Assembly (NCBI RefSeq): GCF_003289965.1
Contig: NZ_QMBQ01000001.1
Span: forward strand, 682,001-746,000
Origin: Mesorhizobium atlanticum
GTDB taxonomy: Bacteria > Pseudomonadota > Alphaproteobacteria > Rhizobiales > Rhizobiaceae
Reading direction: 5' to 3'
Length of the DNA: 64,000 bases
A model generated the notes under the pieces. The model worked only from the letters and a program-made list of their open reading frames with translations. It had not been told where the DNA came from and did no database searches. The position numbers were made by a program, and so were the translations under genes. Below are positions 9,192 to 18,075 of the stretch, piece after piece. Position 1 is the stretch's first letter. Every line of letters begins with the position of its first letter.

Positions 9192-9722
9192 ATGCGTTTG
9201 CTCGGAGCGTTCGGCATCGGCCTTTTGGCAATGAACGGCGCGGCGCATGCTTCGTCGATCGTCGTGCTTGGTGTCTCGACCTCGACGCCTTCGGTGGTCA
9301 GGCTGGACGCGATCGATCCGGCCAAACTCTCGGCGCTCACCGCGCCGTCGATCATTGCGCTCGGCGACCCCATGCCCGCGGTGACCGACGAAAAGGTTGC
9401 GGCTATTCCCGAAAAGTCCGGGCATGAGTCGGCGCCGATGATCATCCGCGGCGGCATTGTCGGCGGCGCCTTCGCAACGCCCGCCGCGACCGCGTCGGCC
9501 AAGCCCGCAGCACCGGCAACCGCGGCCACCACGCCTGCGGCCACCACGCCGGCAAACGGCACTTCGACGGCAACGCCGCCGAACGGCACGGCCTCCGCCT
9601 CGAAGGGCAACAGCAAGGCCGGCAACCAGCCGACCGCGACAGCCAATGCGTCGGGCGGCGCGCAGCAAAGGGCGCAACCGCCAAATGCCCAGCCGCTGCC
9701 GCGCGTCGGCAAGGCGATGTAA
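9192..9722 (+). CDS. Small exported Ala/Pro/Thr-rich protein of unknown function
   Basis: 176 residues starting with a clear signal peptide (MRLLGAFGIGLLAMNGAAHA, probable cleavage after AHA). The middle third (SIVVLGVSTSTPSVVRLDAI onward) looks globular; from about residue 100 the chain is low-complexity Ala, Pro, Thr and Asn, as expected of a periplasmic or envelope-spanning linker. I start it at the ATG directly before the signal peptide; the upstream in-frame extension has no ribosome site. I do not recognise the family. Confidence 0.65.
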   Translation: MRLLGAFGIGLLAMNGAAHASSIVVLGVSTSTPSVVRLDAIDPAKLSALTAPSIIALGDPMPAVTDEKVAAIPEKSGHESAPMIIRGGIVGGAFATPAATASAKPAAPATAATTPAATTPANGTSTATPPNGTASASKGNSKAGNQPTATANASGGAQQRAQPPNAQPLPRVGKAM

Positions 9723-9769
9723 ATCACACTGGACGCCATCCCGATGTGCTAGGCGCTGTTTGTCGGGAC

Positions 9770-9834
9770 GCAATTCCGGACAGAAGGCTACGGCGAAGTC
9801 TGACCGCTTCACACTTTCCCTGGAATTGCTCTCG
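9770..9834. repeat. Short palindromic repeat, family C copy 2
   Basis: Inverse orientation to copy 1: CGCAATTCCGGACAGAAGG on the left and CACTTTCCCTGGAATTGCTC on the right. It fills most of the spacer between the two small exported-protein genes and produces a misleading open frame joined to the downstream gene. Confidence 0.75.
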
Positions 9835-9895
9835 TGTGTCCGAATCCCGTCATCGGGACCGGGCACGATGGCACTGGCATTTCAAAGGGGGTTCC

Positions 9896-10285
9896 ATGAC
9901 TGTTTCGAAAGCAATGGCCGTTGCCGGGCTGGTGGCGGCAACAGTGCTGGGCGCGGGTTCGGCGCGTGCCGACGATATGCTCGGCTCTTACGTGGCGCGG
10001 ATTTCCGATCGCGACCATCGCGCCAGCGACGGCTATCCGCTGAGCAGCGCGGCGCAGATGGTGCGGCAGGACCGCGCCAACTGGCACAAGTTCCACCGGC
10101 GCGACAGCGACGACCAGGGCGATGCCTGGTTCCGCAGCGACGGCTCGCGCGCCGACCTGCAGCGCATGCTGGAACGCGGCAGCGCCATGAGCAGCGCGAC
10201 CCGGCGCGCCATCATCAATGGCGAACCGCTGATCGAGGTGGATGTCTATTCCGACAGCGTGCGGGTCAGCATCGTGGAAGATTGA
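9896..10285 (+). CDS. Small exported protein of unknown function
   Basis: 129 residues. A signal peptide (MTVSKAMAVAGLVAATVLGA..., cleavage likely after ARA) precedes a charged mature domain rich in Arg and Asp, including HKFHRRDSDDQGDAWFRSDG and a C-terminal LIEVDVYSDSVRVSIVED. AAGGGGG upstream supports this ATG. The Ca-like Asp spacing is suggestive only; I do not recognise a family. A strong terminator follows, so it is probably a single-gene unit. Confidence 0.7.
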   Translation: MTVSKAMAVAGLVAATVLGAGSARADDMLGSYVARISDRDHRASDGYPLSSAAQMVRQDRANWHKFHRRDSDDQGDAWFRSDGSRADLQRMLERGSAMSSATRRAIINGEPLIEVDVYSDSVRVSIVED

Positions 10286-10295
10286 GATGCTGATG

Positions 10296-10333
10296 AAAAA
10301 GGGCGGCGCCTGACGCGCCGCCCCGCATTTTTC
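10296..10333. terminator. Bidirectional Rho-independent terminator
   Basis: Stem GGGCGGCGC / GCGCCGCCC with a five-base loop, preceded by GAAAAA and followed by GCATTTTT. It lies between converging genes, so it can terminate both the exported-protein gene on the plus strand and the acidic-protein gene on the minus strand. Confidence 0.85.
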
Positions 10334-10350
10334 AGATGACGGGAAACGGG

Positions 10351-10644
10351 TCAGGCCGCCTCTTCCTTGTCATCGTCGTCCGACTCGTCTTCGTCCTCGG
10401 CGTCTTCATCCTCATCGTCGGATTCGTCATCGCCCGAGGCTTTGGCTTCTTCGTCGGCGTCGTCTTCGTCCTCGCCGTCTTCCTCGTCGCCGTCTTCGTC
10501 GTCGCCGTCTTCCTCGTCGTCCTCGGACAGGTCGGTGGCTTCGACGGCCGCGGCGGCAGCGTGGTCGAGGATGGAAGCGGATTCGACGGCCTCGGCGGCG
10601 GCCGGGGTCTCTTCAATCAGGTCGATATCGTCAACGGAATTCAT
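10351..10644 (-). CDS. Very acidic small protein (Asp/Glu tail)
   Basis: 97 residues. The first half is an ordinary acidic helix-like segment (MNSVDDIDLIEETPAAAEAV); from about residue 45 on it is almost only D, E, S, A and G, with runs such as DEEDGEDEDDADEEA. GGAGG six bases before the ATG strongly supports this start. Expected to be disordered and highly negatively charged; DNA mimicry, histone-like partner binding or ion buffering are possibilities, none shown. Similar proteins in rhizobia are sometimes mislabelled as primase. The antisense frame looks like a Val/Phe-rich membrane protein but is an artefact of GAC/GAA repeats. Confidence 0.72.
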   Translation of the reverse strand: MNSVDDIDLIEETPAAAEAVESASILDHAAAAAVEATDLSEDDEEDGDDEDGDEEDGEDEDDADEEAKASGDDESDDEDEDAEDEDESDDDDKEEAA

Positions 10645-10679
10645 GGTATGCCTCCGTGGTTTGGGAACGTTTTTTATAT

Positions 10680-10732
10680 GATGCATGTCGTTGTCCCGGA
10701 ACCGCTGCACACTTCCGGGGCGACATGCATCG
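10680..10732. repeat. Hairpin repeat, family D copy 2
   Basis: Single module: GCATGTCGTTGTCCCGGAA, the CCGCTGCACACTTCCGG return, then CGACATGC. Compare the two-module copies at 8.94 and 13.93 kb. It is upstream of the acidic-protein gene, in its leader or promoter. Confidence 0.78.
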
Positions 10733-10867
10733 GTTGTCCCACGCGGATGTCATCGCCGTATGACTGTAAGCCGGCTCCGGCGCACTAAATTTCGGACGCA
10801 AAATTGTTCAAGCCTGCCCGTACCCTAGCGAATACGAGCAGGCCTCAACCGCGCGAATTTCGCGCTG

Positions 10868-13021
10868 TCAGCCGACGATCTTTGAAAAATCCGCGACCTG
10901 ATCGGTGGCGGCACGGATGCGGGCAAGCAGCGCCAGGCGGTTGGCACGCACGGCCTGGTCCTCGTCATTCACGAGAACGCCTTCAAAGAATGAATCAACC
11001 GGTTCGCGCAACACGCTAAGCGCCAGCATGGCGGCGGAAAAATCTTCGTTTTGAATTGCTTGGCCGGCTTCCTTCTCGGCCTGATTCACCGCGGCAAAGA
11101 GCTTCTTTTCCGCACCGTCGCGGAACAGAGCCGGCTCAACCGTCTCGGCGACCAGTGTTTTCTTCTTCTCTTCCGCCGTCAGGATGTTGGCGGCGCGCTT
11201 GGTGCCGGCGAGCAGGTTCTTGCCCTCCTCGGTGTCGAGCAAGGAGCCGAGCGCCTCGACGCGGCGCACGATCTGCAGCAGGTCGTCGGACTGCGGCGTG
11301 ATGACGGCATCGATCAGATCGTGCCGCGCCCCCTGGTCGCGGAGATAGACTTTCAGGCGATCGTGGAAGAAGGCGAGGAGGTCGAACGACTGATCCGCGC
11401 CGCCTTTGAAGTTTGCAAAAGCCTTGGCGAAGACCGACGTCAGCGCCAGACGAATCCGGTTCTCGATGAGGATCCTGACGACGCCAAGTGCTGCTCGGCG
11501 GAGAGCGAACGGGTCCTTGCTGCCGGTGGGCTTCTCATCGATGGCCCAGAAGCCGGTCAGCGTGTCGAGCTTGTCGGCGAGCGCCACCGCAACCGAGACC
11601 GGATCGGTCGGCACGCGGTCAGAAGGGCCTTGCGGCTTGTAGTGCTCCTCGGCGGCCGCAGCCACGGATGCATGCTCGCCCTGCAGCAGCGCGTATTTGC
11701 GGCCCATGGCGCCCTGCAATTCAGGAAACTCGCCGACCACCTCGGTCTGCAGATCGGCCTTGGCGAGCACAGCCGCGCGGGCAACAAGCGCGCCATCGGC
11801 GCCGACGATCGGGGCAAGCTCTATCGCCAACTTCTTGATACGCTCAACGCGTTCCCCCTGCGTGCCAAGCTTGGCATGGAAGGTCACGTTGAGATGGTCG
11901 AGGCGCGCCATGCGCTGGTCGAGCGGCTTCTTCAGATCCAGGTCGAACTTCGCCGCCGACTCCACGAGCTGGTCGAGGTCGGGCAGGTCGCCTTGATCGG
12001 TCTTCCAGAAATAGAGCGCGTCGGACAGGCGCGCCCTGACAACCTTGCCGTTGCCGTAGGCGATTTCCTTGCCGCCGTCGGTCGCCTCGATGTTGGCGAC
12101 CAGGATGAAGCGATTGGACAGATCGTCGGACGCACCCCGCGGCCGGGTGACGAAGCACTTCTGGTTGGCGCGGATGGTGAGGCGGATGACCTCGCCCGGA
12201 ATGGTGAGGAAATCCTGCTCGAACTCGCCCATCAGCACGACCGGCCATTCGACCAGGCCGGAGACTTCCTCCAGCAGGCCCTCGTCCTCGACGAGGTCGA
12301 GGCCGTTGGCGAAGGCGATGTTGCGGGCATCGGCTAGGATGATCTCCTTGCGCCGGTCGGCGTCGAGCACGACCTTGGCCGCTTCGAGCTTCGCCACATA
12401 GTCGTCGAAGCGGCGCACGGTGATCGGGCCCGGCGCATGGAAGCGATGACCGTAGGTAACGTTGCCGGCGCTGATGCCGTCGATCTCGAAATCGACCACG
12501 ACCGGCTCCTCGGTCTCCGGGCCGAAGGTGCAGACGATCGACTGCAGCGGCCGCACCCAGCGCAGCGAGCCGGGTTTCGCCGAGGCCGGCCCCCAGCGCA
12601 TCGATTTCGGCCAGGGGAAGCTCTTGATGATGCCCGGCACCAGCTCGGCGATGATCTCTTCGGCCGCCCTGCCCGGCTTCGCGATGTGCGCGACGTAGAA
12701 ATCGCCCTTCTTCGGATCGGAGTGGACATGGGCCTCGGCGATCGACGACAGGCCGGCCTTGCGCAGGAAACCCTGCACCGCCTGCTCGGGCGCCGTGGTC
12801 GAGGGACCCTTGATCTCTTCGCGGATGTCCTTGGAGCGCGCCGTCAGGCCGCGGATGTCGAGCGCCAGGCGCCGCGGCGTCCAATATTCGCGCGCCGCCT
12901 CATAGGTGAGACCCGCCTCGACCAGACCGTCGGTCAGCATCTTCCTGAGGTCGCCGGCAGCCTTGCGCTGCATGCGGGCGGGGATTTCCTCGGAGCGAAG
13001 TTCCAAGAGCAGGTCAGGCAT
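10868..13021 (-). CDS. glyS: Glycyl-tRNA synthetase beta subunit
   Basis: 717 residues, normal for the bacterial alpha2beta2 enzyme. The start [21 protein letters not shown] is the classic GlyS N-terminus, and the C-terminal anticodon-binding region ends [20 protein letters not shown]. It charges tRNA-Gly together with GlyQ, encoded about 1 kb upstream on the same strand. In most genomes glyQ and glyS abut; here a DUF559 gene and two kinds of repeat lie between them, so glyS either depends on read-through or has its own promoter in the inserted DNA. Confidence 0.97.
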   Translation of the reverse strand: MPDLLLELRSEEIPARMQRKAAGDLRKMLTDGLVEAGLTYEAAREYWTPRRLALDIRGLTARSKDIREEIKGPSTTAPEQAVQGFLRKAGLSSIAEAHVHSDPKKGDFYVAHIAKPGRAAEEIIAELVPGIIKSFPWPKSMRWGPASAKPGSLRWVRPLQSIVCTFGPETEEPVVVDFEIDGISAGNVTYGHRFHAPGPITVRRFDDYVAKLEAAKVVLDADRRKEIILADARNIAFANGLDLVEDEGLLEEVSGLVEWPVVLMGEFEQDFLTIPGEVIRLTIRANQKCFVTRPRGASDDLSNRFILVANIEATDGGKEIAYGNGKVVRARLSDALYFWKTDQGDLPDLDQLVESAAKFDLDLKKPLDQRMARLDHLNVTFHAKLGTQGERVERIKKLAIELAPIVGADGALVARAAVLAKADLQTEVVGEFPELQGAMGRKYALLQGEHASVAAAAEEHYKPQGPSDRVPTDPVSVAVALADKLDTLTGFWAIDEKPTGSKDPFALRRAALGVVRILIENRIRLALTSVFAKAFANFKGGADQSFDLLAFFHDRLKVYLRDQGARHDLIDAVITPQSDDLLQIVRRVEALGSLLDTEEGKNLLAGTKRAANILTAEEKKKTLVAETVEPALFRDGAEKKLFAAVNQAEKEAGQAIQNEDFSAAMLALSVLREPVDSFFEGVLVNDEDQAVRANRLALLARIRAATDQVADFSKIVG

Positions 13022-13030
13022 AGTTAAGCT

Positions 13031-13085
13031 CCCACCCTCCCCTTGATGGGGAGGGTCGGCGCGTAGCGCCGGGGCGGGGTGGCGG
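13031..13085. repeat. Bipartite palindrome, family E left copy
   Basis: Stem CCTCCCCTTGATGGGGAGG followed by the small stem GGCGCGTAGCGCC and a G-rich tail GGGCGGGGTGG. It lies between the DUF559 stop and the glyS start. It is the mirror image of the copy on the other side of the DUF559 gene. Confidence 0.85.
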
Positions 13086-13089
13086 CCTC

Positions 13090-13491
13090 TCAGCCGCCAG
13101 TACCTTCGGCACCATCGCGCAGATGCAGGTGTGATTTCCGTTCTTCCACCGCCGCATAAATTGTATCGAGCACGGAATCCAGTTCGTTTTTTATCTCATG
13201 GTTCCAGAAGCGGACGACGCGATAGCCCTGGCTTTCAAACCATCGTGTTCGAACTTCATCATGACGAAGTTGATCATCGGCACTGTGGTGGGAGCCATCC
13301 ACCTCGATAATCAATTTCAGCCGATGGGATAAGAAGTCGGGGTAATAGGCGCCCACAGACGCCTGTCGGCGAAAATGTGTCCCTTCGACCGGCATGCGCC
13401 ACACGTGCCGCCACAGCAGTCGCTCTTCGTCCGTCATCGAGGCGCGAAGCCTTCGTGCGGACTGCAACTTGAAACGGTCAAGTTTTGGCAT
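13090..13491 (-). CDS. DUF559 (Vsr-like) endonuclease-domain protein
   Basis: 133 residues. The order [15 protein letters not shown] (about 18-32), [16 protein letters not shown] (40-55), [10 protein letters not shown] (60-69) and [12 protein letters not shown] (89-100) matches DUF559, a fold related to the very-short-patch repair nuclease Vsr. Putative catalytic residues E22, D52, E63, D65 and H68 are present, so it is probably intact. I start at ATG 13491; the longer frame upstream runs through a palindromic repeat. It is flanked on both sides by inverted family E palindromes and separates glyQ from glyS, which suggests a small mobile or selfish unit. No activity has been shown here. Confidence 0.85.
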   Translation of the reverse strand: MPKLDRFKLQSARRLRASMTDEERLLWRHVWRMPVEGTHFRRQASVGAYYPDFLSHRLKLIIEVDGSHHSADDQLRHDEVRTRWFESQGYRVVRFWNHEIKNELDSVLDTIYAAVEERKSHLHLRDGAEGTGG

Positions 13492-13505
13492 AGGGAAGCG
13501 CCAGT

Positions 13506-13556
13506 CACCCCCACCCGCCGCTTCGCGGCGACCTCCCCCATCAAGGGGGAGGTAAG
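13506..13556. repeat. Bipartite palindrome, family E right copy
   Basis: A C-rich tail (CCCCCACC), small stem CGCCGCTTCGCGGCG, then the outer stem CCTCCCCCATCAAGGGGGAGG. It is in inverted orientation to the left copy, so the pair brackets the DUF559 gene with the large stems outermost. Confidence 0.85.
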
Positions 13557-13924
13557 AGCGCATAGCAACTCGGCCGGCCGCTGTCACCCCGCTAGCAGAT
13601 CGCCTCTTCAAGCGATTTCACGGAATTTTCAAGCGGCTGTCGGGACGCAGCGAAGCCGCTCGTCCTTGGAGCAGACCTTCCCATGAACCGAATGCAGCGC
13701 TGAAGCGACACACGCTCAGGCAGAGACCTATTGGCTGAACGACGATGAAGACGGCATCGAGAACCCTGCAGATCCTGGCGCTCAGCGCCTGCTTCGCCGC
13801 CCAGATGCACGGCGTGATCACGATGCCGGGGGTGAGGCAGGCCATGCGCACGATCGATGGCGCAACGGCGCAGATCGTGTTGCCGACCGGCGCCGCCATC
13901 GAGACCATGAAAGCCGTGCCGGCT
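13557..13924. other. Unassigned spacer between DUF559 gene and glyQ
   Basis: About 370 bases with no gene I can support. Two overlapping frames exist: a 60-codon plus-strand frame from 13745 (MKTASRTLQILALSACFAAQ..., which resembles an export signal but has no ribosome site) and a 96-codon minus-strand frame ending at 13618. Either may be a decayed gene remnant delivered with the inserted DNA. Confidence 0.4.
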
Positions 13925-14027
13925 TAAAGCGCGTCGCACTGAACCGGATTCAGGCGACGCGCTTAAGTCTTTGTTTTGATGCATGTCGTTGTCCCAGAAC
14001 CGCTGCACACTTCTGGGCGACATGCAT
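13925..14027. repeat. Paired hairpin repeat, family D copy 3
   Basis: Module order AAAGCGCGTCG / CGACGCGCTT, then GCATGTCGTTGTCCCAGAA with its return CTTCTGGGCGACATGC. The outer arm touches the glyQ stop codon directly, so any glyQ transcript would end in this structure. Inverted relative to copy 1. Confidence 0.82.
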
Positions 14028-14974
14028 TAAGCCGCCGCCAGCCCGCCCGCCCGCGTCTTGAGGAACGCCTCGCCGCACGCCTTGGCCAGGTTGCGCACGC
14101 GCAGGATATAGCTTTGCCGCTCGGTGACCGAGATCACGCCGCGCGCGTCGAGCAGGTTGAAGACGTGGCTTGCCTTGATGCACTGGTCGTAGGCCGGAAA
14201 GACCATGCGGTGCATGGCCAGATTGTCGCTCGGCCTCGGCGTGCCGGCATCGAGCAGCGCCTTGCACTCGGCCTCGGCGTCCTCGAAGTGCCTCAGCAGC
14301 ATCGCGGTGTTGGCGAATTCGAAGTTGTGGCGCGAATATTCCTGCTCGGCCTGCAGGAAGACGTCGCCGTAGGTGACCTTCTCGGCACCCTCGCGGCCGT
14401 TGAAGTTCAGGTCGTAGACATTGTCGACACCCTGCACATACATGGCGAGCCGCTCCAGCCCGTAGGTCAGCTCGCCCGCCACCGGCGCGCATTCGATGCC
14501 GCAGACCTGCTGGAAATAGGTGAACTGCGAGACTTCCATGCCGTCGCACCAGCACTCCCAGCCAAGCCCCCAGGCGCCAAGCGTGGGGCTTTCCCAGTCG
14601 TCCTCGACGAATCGGATATCATGCAGCAGCGGATCGACGCCGATCGCTTCGAGCGAGCCGAGATAGAGTTCCTGCAGGTTCGGCGGATTGGGCTTCAGGA
14701 TCACCTGGTACTGGTAATAATGCTGCAGCCGGTTGGGGTTCTCGCCATAGCGGCCGTCCTTCGGCCGGCGCGAGGGCTGGACGTAAGCGGCGTTCCAGCG
14801 CAGCGGGCCCAGCGCGCGCAAGGTGGTCGCCGGATGGAAAGTGCCGGCGCCGACTTCCATGTCGTAGGGCTGCAGGATGAGGCAACCATAGTCGGCCCAG
14901 TAATTGTGCAAGGTCAGGATCAGCCCCTGGAAGGAGCGGCTGGGATGCATATGGGCGGGAATTTCGATGGTCAC
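14027..14974 (-). CDS. glyQ: Glycyl-tRNA synthetase alpha subunit
   Basis: 315 residues, the usual length. [20 protein letters not shown] and [23 protein letters not shown] are the class II catalytic-core signatures of GlyQ, and [21 protein letters not shown] is fully conserved. It provides the active site for glycine activation; the beta subunit is encoded downstream by glyS. The stop codon abuts a two-hairpin repeat, and the locus is interrupted before glyS. Confidence 0.98.
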   Translation of the reverse strand: MTIEIPAHMHPSRSFQGLILTLHNYWADYGCLILQPYDMEVGAGTFHPATTLRALGPLRWNAAYVQPSRRPKDGRYGENPNRLQHYYQYQVILKPNPPNLQELYLGSLEAIGVDPLLHDIRFVEDDWESPTLGAWGLGWECWCDGMEVSQFTYFQQVCGIECAPVAGELTYGLERLAMYVQGVDNVYDLNFNGREGAEKVTYGDVFLQAEQEYSRHNFEFANTAMLLRHFEDAEAECKALLDAGTPRPSDNLAMHRMVFPAYDQCIKASHVFNLLDARGVISVTERQSYILRVRNLAKACGEAFLKTRAGGLAAA

Positions 14975-15142
14975 GGCGGCCTCGGAAAGCGCAGGATGAC
15001 GCTTCCCTAGTTGCCGGGCCGGCGAGCGTCAAGGCAGTGGCTCACGTCCGGCAAGGCGGAAAGCTTTGCGGCAGGCTGGCCCATTGCCGTCGGGCGTGGG
15101 TCGCCGTTTGCTCCGTTCCATGTCAATGACAGAGGTTTCGCC

Positions 15143-15604
15143 ATGTCCGGTCAACTTACCGTCCGCCCTGTCACAAGGCAGGACTACGAACAGTGGCTGC
15201 CGCTCTGGGACGGCTACAACGCGTTTTACGGGCGCTCCGGCCCGACGGCGCTTGCCGGCGAGATCACGCAGATGACCTGGTCGCGTTTCTTCGACGCTTA
15301 TGAGCCGGTGCATGCGCTGGTGGCCGAGCGCGAAGGCAACCTGCTTGGCCTCGTGCATTATCTCTATCATCGCTCGACGACATCGATCGCGCCGAGTTGC
15401 TATCTGCAGGATCTCTTCACCACGCAAGCCGCGCGCGGCCAGGGCGTCGGCCGGGCGCTGATCGAAGGCGTCTACGATCGCGCCAGCCAAGCGGGCGCGA
15501 ACCGCGTCTATTGGCTGACGCATGAGACGAACCACACCGCGATGCAGCTCTACGACAACGTCGGCGAGAAGTCCGGGTTCGTCGTCTACCGAAAGATGTT
15601 CTGA
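15143..15604 (+). CDS. GNAT-family N-acetyltransferase
   Basis: 153 residues. The acetyl-CoA pyrophosphate loop is visible as ARGQGVGRALIEGV (about 93-106), after the core strand segment SCYLQDLFTT, and the C-terminus has AMQLYDNVGEKSGFVVYRK. AGAGG before the ATG fixes the start, shorter than the longest open frame. The substrate is unknown; GNATs of this size acetylate amino acids, antibiotics or protein N-termini. It stands alone, convergent with the TPR gene. Confidence 0.9.
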   Translation: MSGQLTVRPVTRQDYEQWLPLWDGYNAFYGRSGPTALAGEITQMTWSRFFDAYEPVHALVAEREGNLLGLVHYLYHRSTTSIAPSCYLQDLFTTQAARGQGVGRALIEGVYDRASQAGANRVYWLTHETNHTAMQLYDNVGEKSGFVVYRKMF

Positions 15605-15610
15605 AAATGC

Positions 15611-15634
15611 CACGGGGCCCCGAAGGGCCCCGCC
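15611..15634. terminator. GC-rich bidirectional terminator hairpin
   Basis: Perfect eight-base stem CGGGGCCC / GGGCCCCG around a CGAA loop, between the converging GNAT and TPR genes. There is no T run on either side, so it may need Rho or act mainly as a transcript end stabiliser. Confidence 0.65.
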
Positions 15635-15653
15635 AGAATCAATAGCGCAACGC

Positions 15654-17429
15654 TCAGCCCTTCGGCGCGGGCGTCGGGTCCGGTTTCACCTTCGGGGTTT
15701 CCTGCGCGGTGTTGGATTCGATCGGCGGCAGGCCCTTGAGCAGCTTCTGCTGCAAGGTGGCGAGCACATCCGGATCGGGCTTCAGGTCGCGCGCCTGGGT
15801 CCACTGATAGGTGGCCTCGAGCTTGCGGCCGACGCGCCAGTAGGCGTCGCCGAGATGGTCGTTCAGGACCGGATCCTCCGGCTTCAGGGAGACGGCGCGC
15901 TCCATCTCGCGCACGGCGTCGTCGAAGCGGCCCATGCGGAAATAGGCCCAGCCCAGCGAATCGACGATGTAGCCGTCATTCGGCCGCAGATCCACGGCCT
16001 TCTGGATCATCGCCAGGCCTTCCTTGAGGTTCATGTTCATGTCGACCCAGGAATAGCCGAGATAGTTCATGACCTGCGGCTGGTCGGGCTGCAGCTCCAG
16101 TGCCTTGCGGAAATTGGGTTCGGCCTTCGGCCATTCCTTCAGCCGCTCATAGGCGATGCCGCGCTGGTAGAAGATGTTCCAGTTGGCGGCGGTCGGCGTC
16201 TTCAACTGCTCGACGGCCTTGTCGTAGAGATCGGCCGCCGAGCGGAAATCTTCCTTCGAGCCATAGACACCGCCAAGCGCCAGATAGGCGCGCATGTCGT
16301 CCGGGTGCTTGTCGAGATAGGCCTTGAGGTGGGAAATCGCCTCGTCATGCTTGTCGAGATCGGCAAGGTTGAGGCCGATCTGCAGGTCGGAGAGCTCTTT
16401 CAGCGGCGAGGAGTCCGGAATGCGGCGGTAGAGCGCTACCGCGCCCTCGCCATCCTTCAGCTGCTCGGCAACGGCGGCAAGCTGCACCAGCGCGGCGTCG
16501 CTGTCCGGCTTCAGCGCCAGCGCGTATTGCAGGTAAAGCCGCACGAAAGGCTCGCCACCGCCGCGGTTGAGCGCGGTGGCAAGGTCGAGCAGGATTTCGG
16601 ACGCGCCGTCGGCCGGGCTGGCGACCAGCGGCTCGATCTTGTCGCCCTTGGCGATGCGGTCGCGCAGCGTGGTGATCTCAAGCTTGCCCGGCGCGAAGGC
16701 TTCCGCCTGGTTCAGCACCGCCTCAGCCTTCGACTTGTCGCCCTTGCGGGCAAGGAAGGAGGCATAGGCCTGGGCATTGCGCATCCAGGTTTCGGGCGCG
16801 GAGCCGCCGGCCGCGGTGTCGGCCAAGGTGGCGGCGTAGATCGCATCGGCCTTGTCGCCGAGGCCGGCGGCATCGGCGATCAGCGCGCGGTGGAACGACT
16901 TGAACAGGCCGAACCAATCGGGGCCTTTCAGCTTGTCGATGGCATCCATGGCCTCGGACGCATTGCCGGCACCCTGCCTGGCCCAACCGTCCATGACGCC
17001 GGAGAGCAACCGGTCGAGGTCGGATTCGAGCGACAGCTTCAGCCAGTACTGCGCCTTGGCGAAGTCCTTCTTGTTGAAGGAATCGACCGCCAACGCCAGG
17101 CGCGAGAAGCGCTCGACATCGGGCACTTCCTTCAGCTTGTCGGCATAGACCAGCGATTCCTCGAAACGGCCCTGCGAGACAAGCGCCAGCATCAGGCTTT
17201 GCTGCAGCTCCTTGTCGTCGGGGGCAAAAGCCAGCGCCTGCTTGTAATAGGCGATCGCGTCGTCGAGGTCGTTGTCGCTTTCGGCGATATGGGCCGCAAG
17301 ATAGGCGCCCGAGAAAGACGTGATCTGCAGCGGTTTGGCTTCTTCCTTGGCCTGGACCGGCAGCACCCAAAGCGCCGCTCCGGTCAAAAATGCCAGCCTC
17401 GTCAGCCAGCGCGCACGTCCTTGCCGCAT
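15654..17429 (-). CDS. Exported tetratricopeptide-repeat protein
   Basis: 591 residues. An N-terminal signal peptide (MRQGRARWLTRLAFLTGAAL..., cleavage near VQA) is followed by TPR units: the first around DLDDAIAYYKQALAFAPDDK, then a dense block from about residue 380 (DKHDEAISHLKAYLDKHPDD, EWPKAEPNFRKALELQPDQP, RFDDAVREMERAVSLKPEDP). The C-terminus is a Pro/Lys tail. It is probably a periplasmic scaffold; rhizobial relatives are common but uncharacterised. The mRNA appears monocistronic. The long plus-strand frame over it is a codon-bias shadow. Confidence 0.9.
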   Translation of the reverse strand: MRQGRARWLTRLAFLTGAALWVLPVQAKEEAKPLQITSFSGAYLAAHIAESDNDLDDAIAYYKQALAFAPDDKELQQSLMLALVSQGRFEESLVYADKLKEVPDVERFSRLALAVDSFNKKDFAKAQYWLKLSLESDLDRLLSGVMDGWARQGAGNASEAMDAIDKLKGPDWFGLFKSFHRALIADAAGLGDKADAIYAATLADTAAGGSAPETWMRNAQAYASFLARKGDKSKAEAVLNQAEAFAPGKLEITTLRDRIAKGDKIEPLVASPADGASEILLDLATALNRGGGEPFVRLYLQYALALKPDSDAALVQLAAVAEQLKDGEGAVALYRRIPDSSPLKELSDLQIGLNLADLDKHDEAISHLKAYLDKHPDDMRAYLALGGVYGSKEDFRSAADLYDKAVEQLKTPTAANWNIFYQRGIAYERLKEWPKAEPNFRKALELQPDQPQVMNYLGYSWVDMNMNLKEGLAMIQKAVDLRPNDGYIVDSLGWAYFRMGRFDDAVREMERAVSLKPEDPVLNDHLGDAYWRVGRKLEATYQWTQARDLKPDPDVLATLQQKLLKGLPPIESNTAQETPKVKPDPTPAPKG

Positions 17430-17624
17430 CGTATCCCTTTCAGCCAGATGCGATCCCGCCCTTGGAGGACCGCCCCACAGACTCGAACTTTTCCGGTCAA
17501 AGCATGGCCTTTTTGCGGTCAGGCTTCAATCGGCAAGCGAATCACAATCCAATCATCCCGCTTAACAAACGATGCCAGTCAGCGAAAATATGCGGATCGG
17601 CGGCTGAATTTCGACATAAGCGAT

Positions 17625-18041
17625 CTAAAGGCGTGTTCCGCGAAAGCCGTTGGCCGCGACCGCGCCGCACAGCTCGAACCACCCGCAGCCCGGGCACGCC
17701 TTGCGCGTCAGGCCGGATGAAAAGGCCTCGCGCATGCGCGCGAGCGTCGGGGCATCGAGCTCGATCCGGGCGCCGGGCGGGAGCGGCCGGCTGAGAAGAC
17801 CGGCGACATCACGAGCCGCGATGTCGTCCCGCCCGGCAGCGCTTTCGCCCAGGCAATGCGGGTCGGATTCATCCAGCAGCGGGGCGCAGATGTCGTCCGG
17901 ACCGGAAACGATCAAAATATCCTCGCCGCCGGCCAGGCGCTTCACCACAACGTCGTAGTTGACGGTGAAGGCCGGCGAGTAGCCCTTGCCGACATAGGTC
18001 AGCAGGCAAAGCAGATGATGGGCGCGCAGCCTGACGGTCAT
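17625..18041 (-). CDS. DUF1284 cysteine-rich protein
   Basis: 138 residues matching DUF1284: it opens RLRAHHLLCLLTYVGKGYSP and carries six cysteines (about C12, C52, C63, C116, C119, C125), the last three in ACPGCGWFELC. The spacing suggests a bound metal or iron-sulfur cluster; no reaction is known to me. It lies 34 bases after bioY on the same strand and is likely co-transcribed with it, which would place it under BioR control. That is an inference from spacing only. Confidence 0.85.
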   Translation of the reverse strand: MTVRLRAHHLLCLLTYVGKGYSPAFTVNYDVVVKRLAGGEDILIVSGPDDICAPLLDESDPHCLGESAAGRDDIAARDVAGLLSRPLPPGARIELDAPTLARMREAFSSGLTRKACPGCGWFELCGAVAANGFRGTRL

Positions 18042-18075
18042 CCTGTTTCCCGGGATCGGTTATCCGCCCGGCGGC

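Noticed and set aside
10336..10788. Plus-strand frame that looks like a Val/Phe/Leu membrane protein
   Set aside because: It is the reverse complement of GAC/GAA-rich acidic codons and continues into a hairpin repeat; the minus-strand gene has the ribosome site.
13745..13927. 60-codon frame with an export-like N-terminus
   Set aside because: No ribosome site and no support beyond a hydrophobic stretch; noted only as possible remnant.
17440..17520. Possible tRNA-like fragment near CCCCACAGACTCGAAC
   Set aside because: No cloverleaf can be drawn: no matching acceptor stem, D arm or anticodon arm around it.
15522..17720. 732-codon plus-strand frame over the TPR gene
   Set aside because: Antisense to an exported TPR protein with signal peptide and repeats; no motif of its own.
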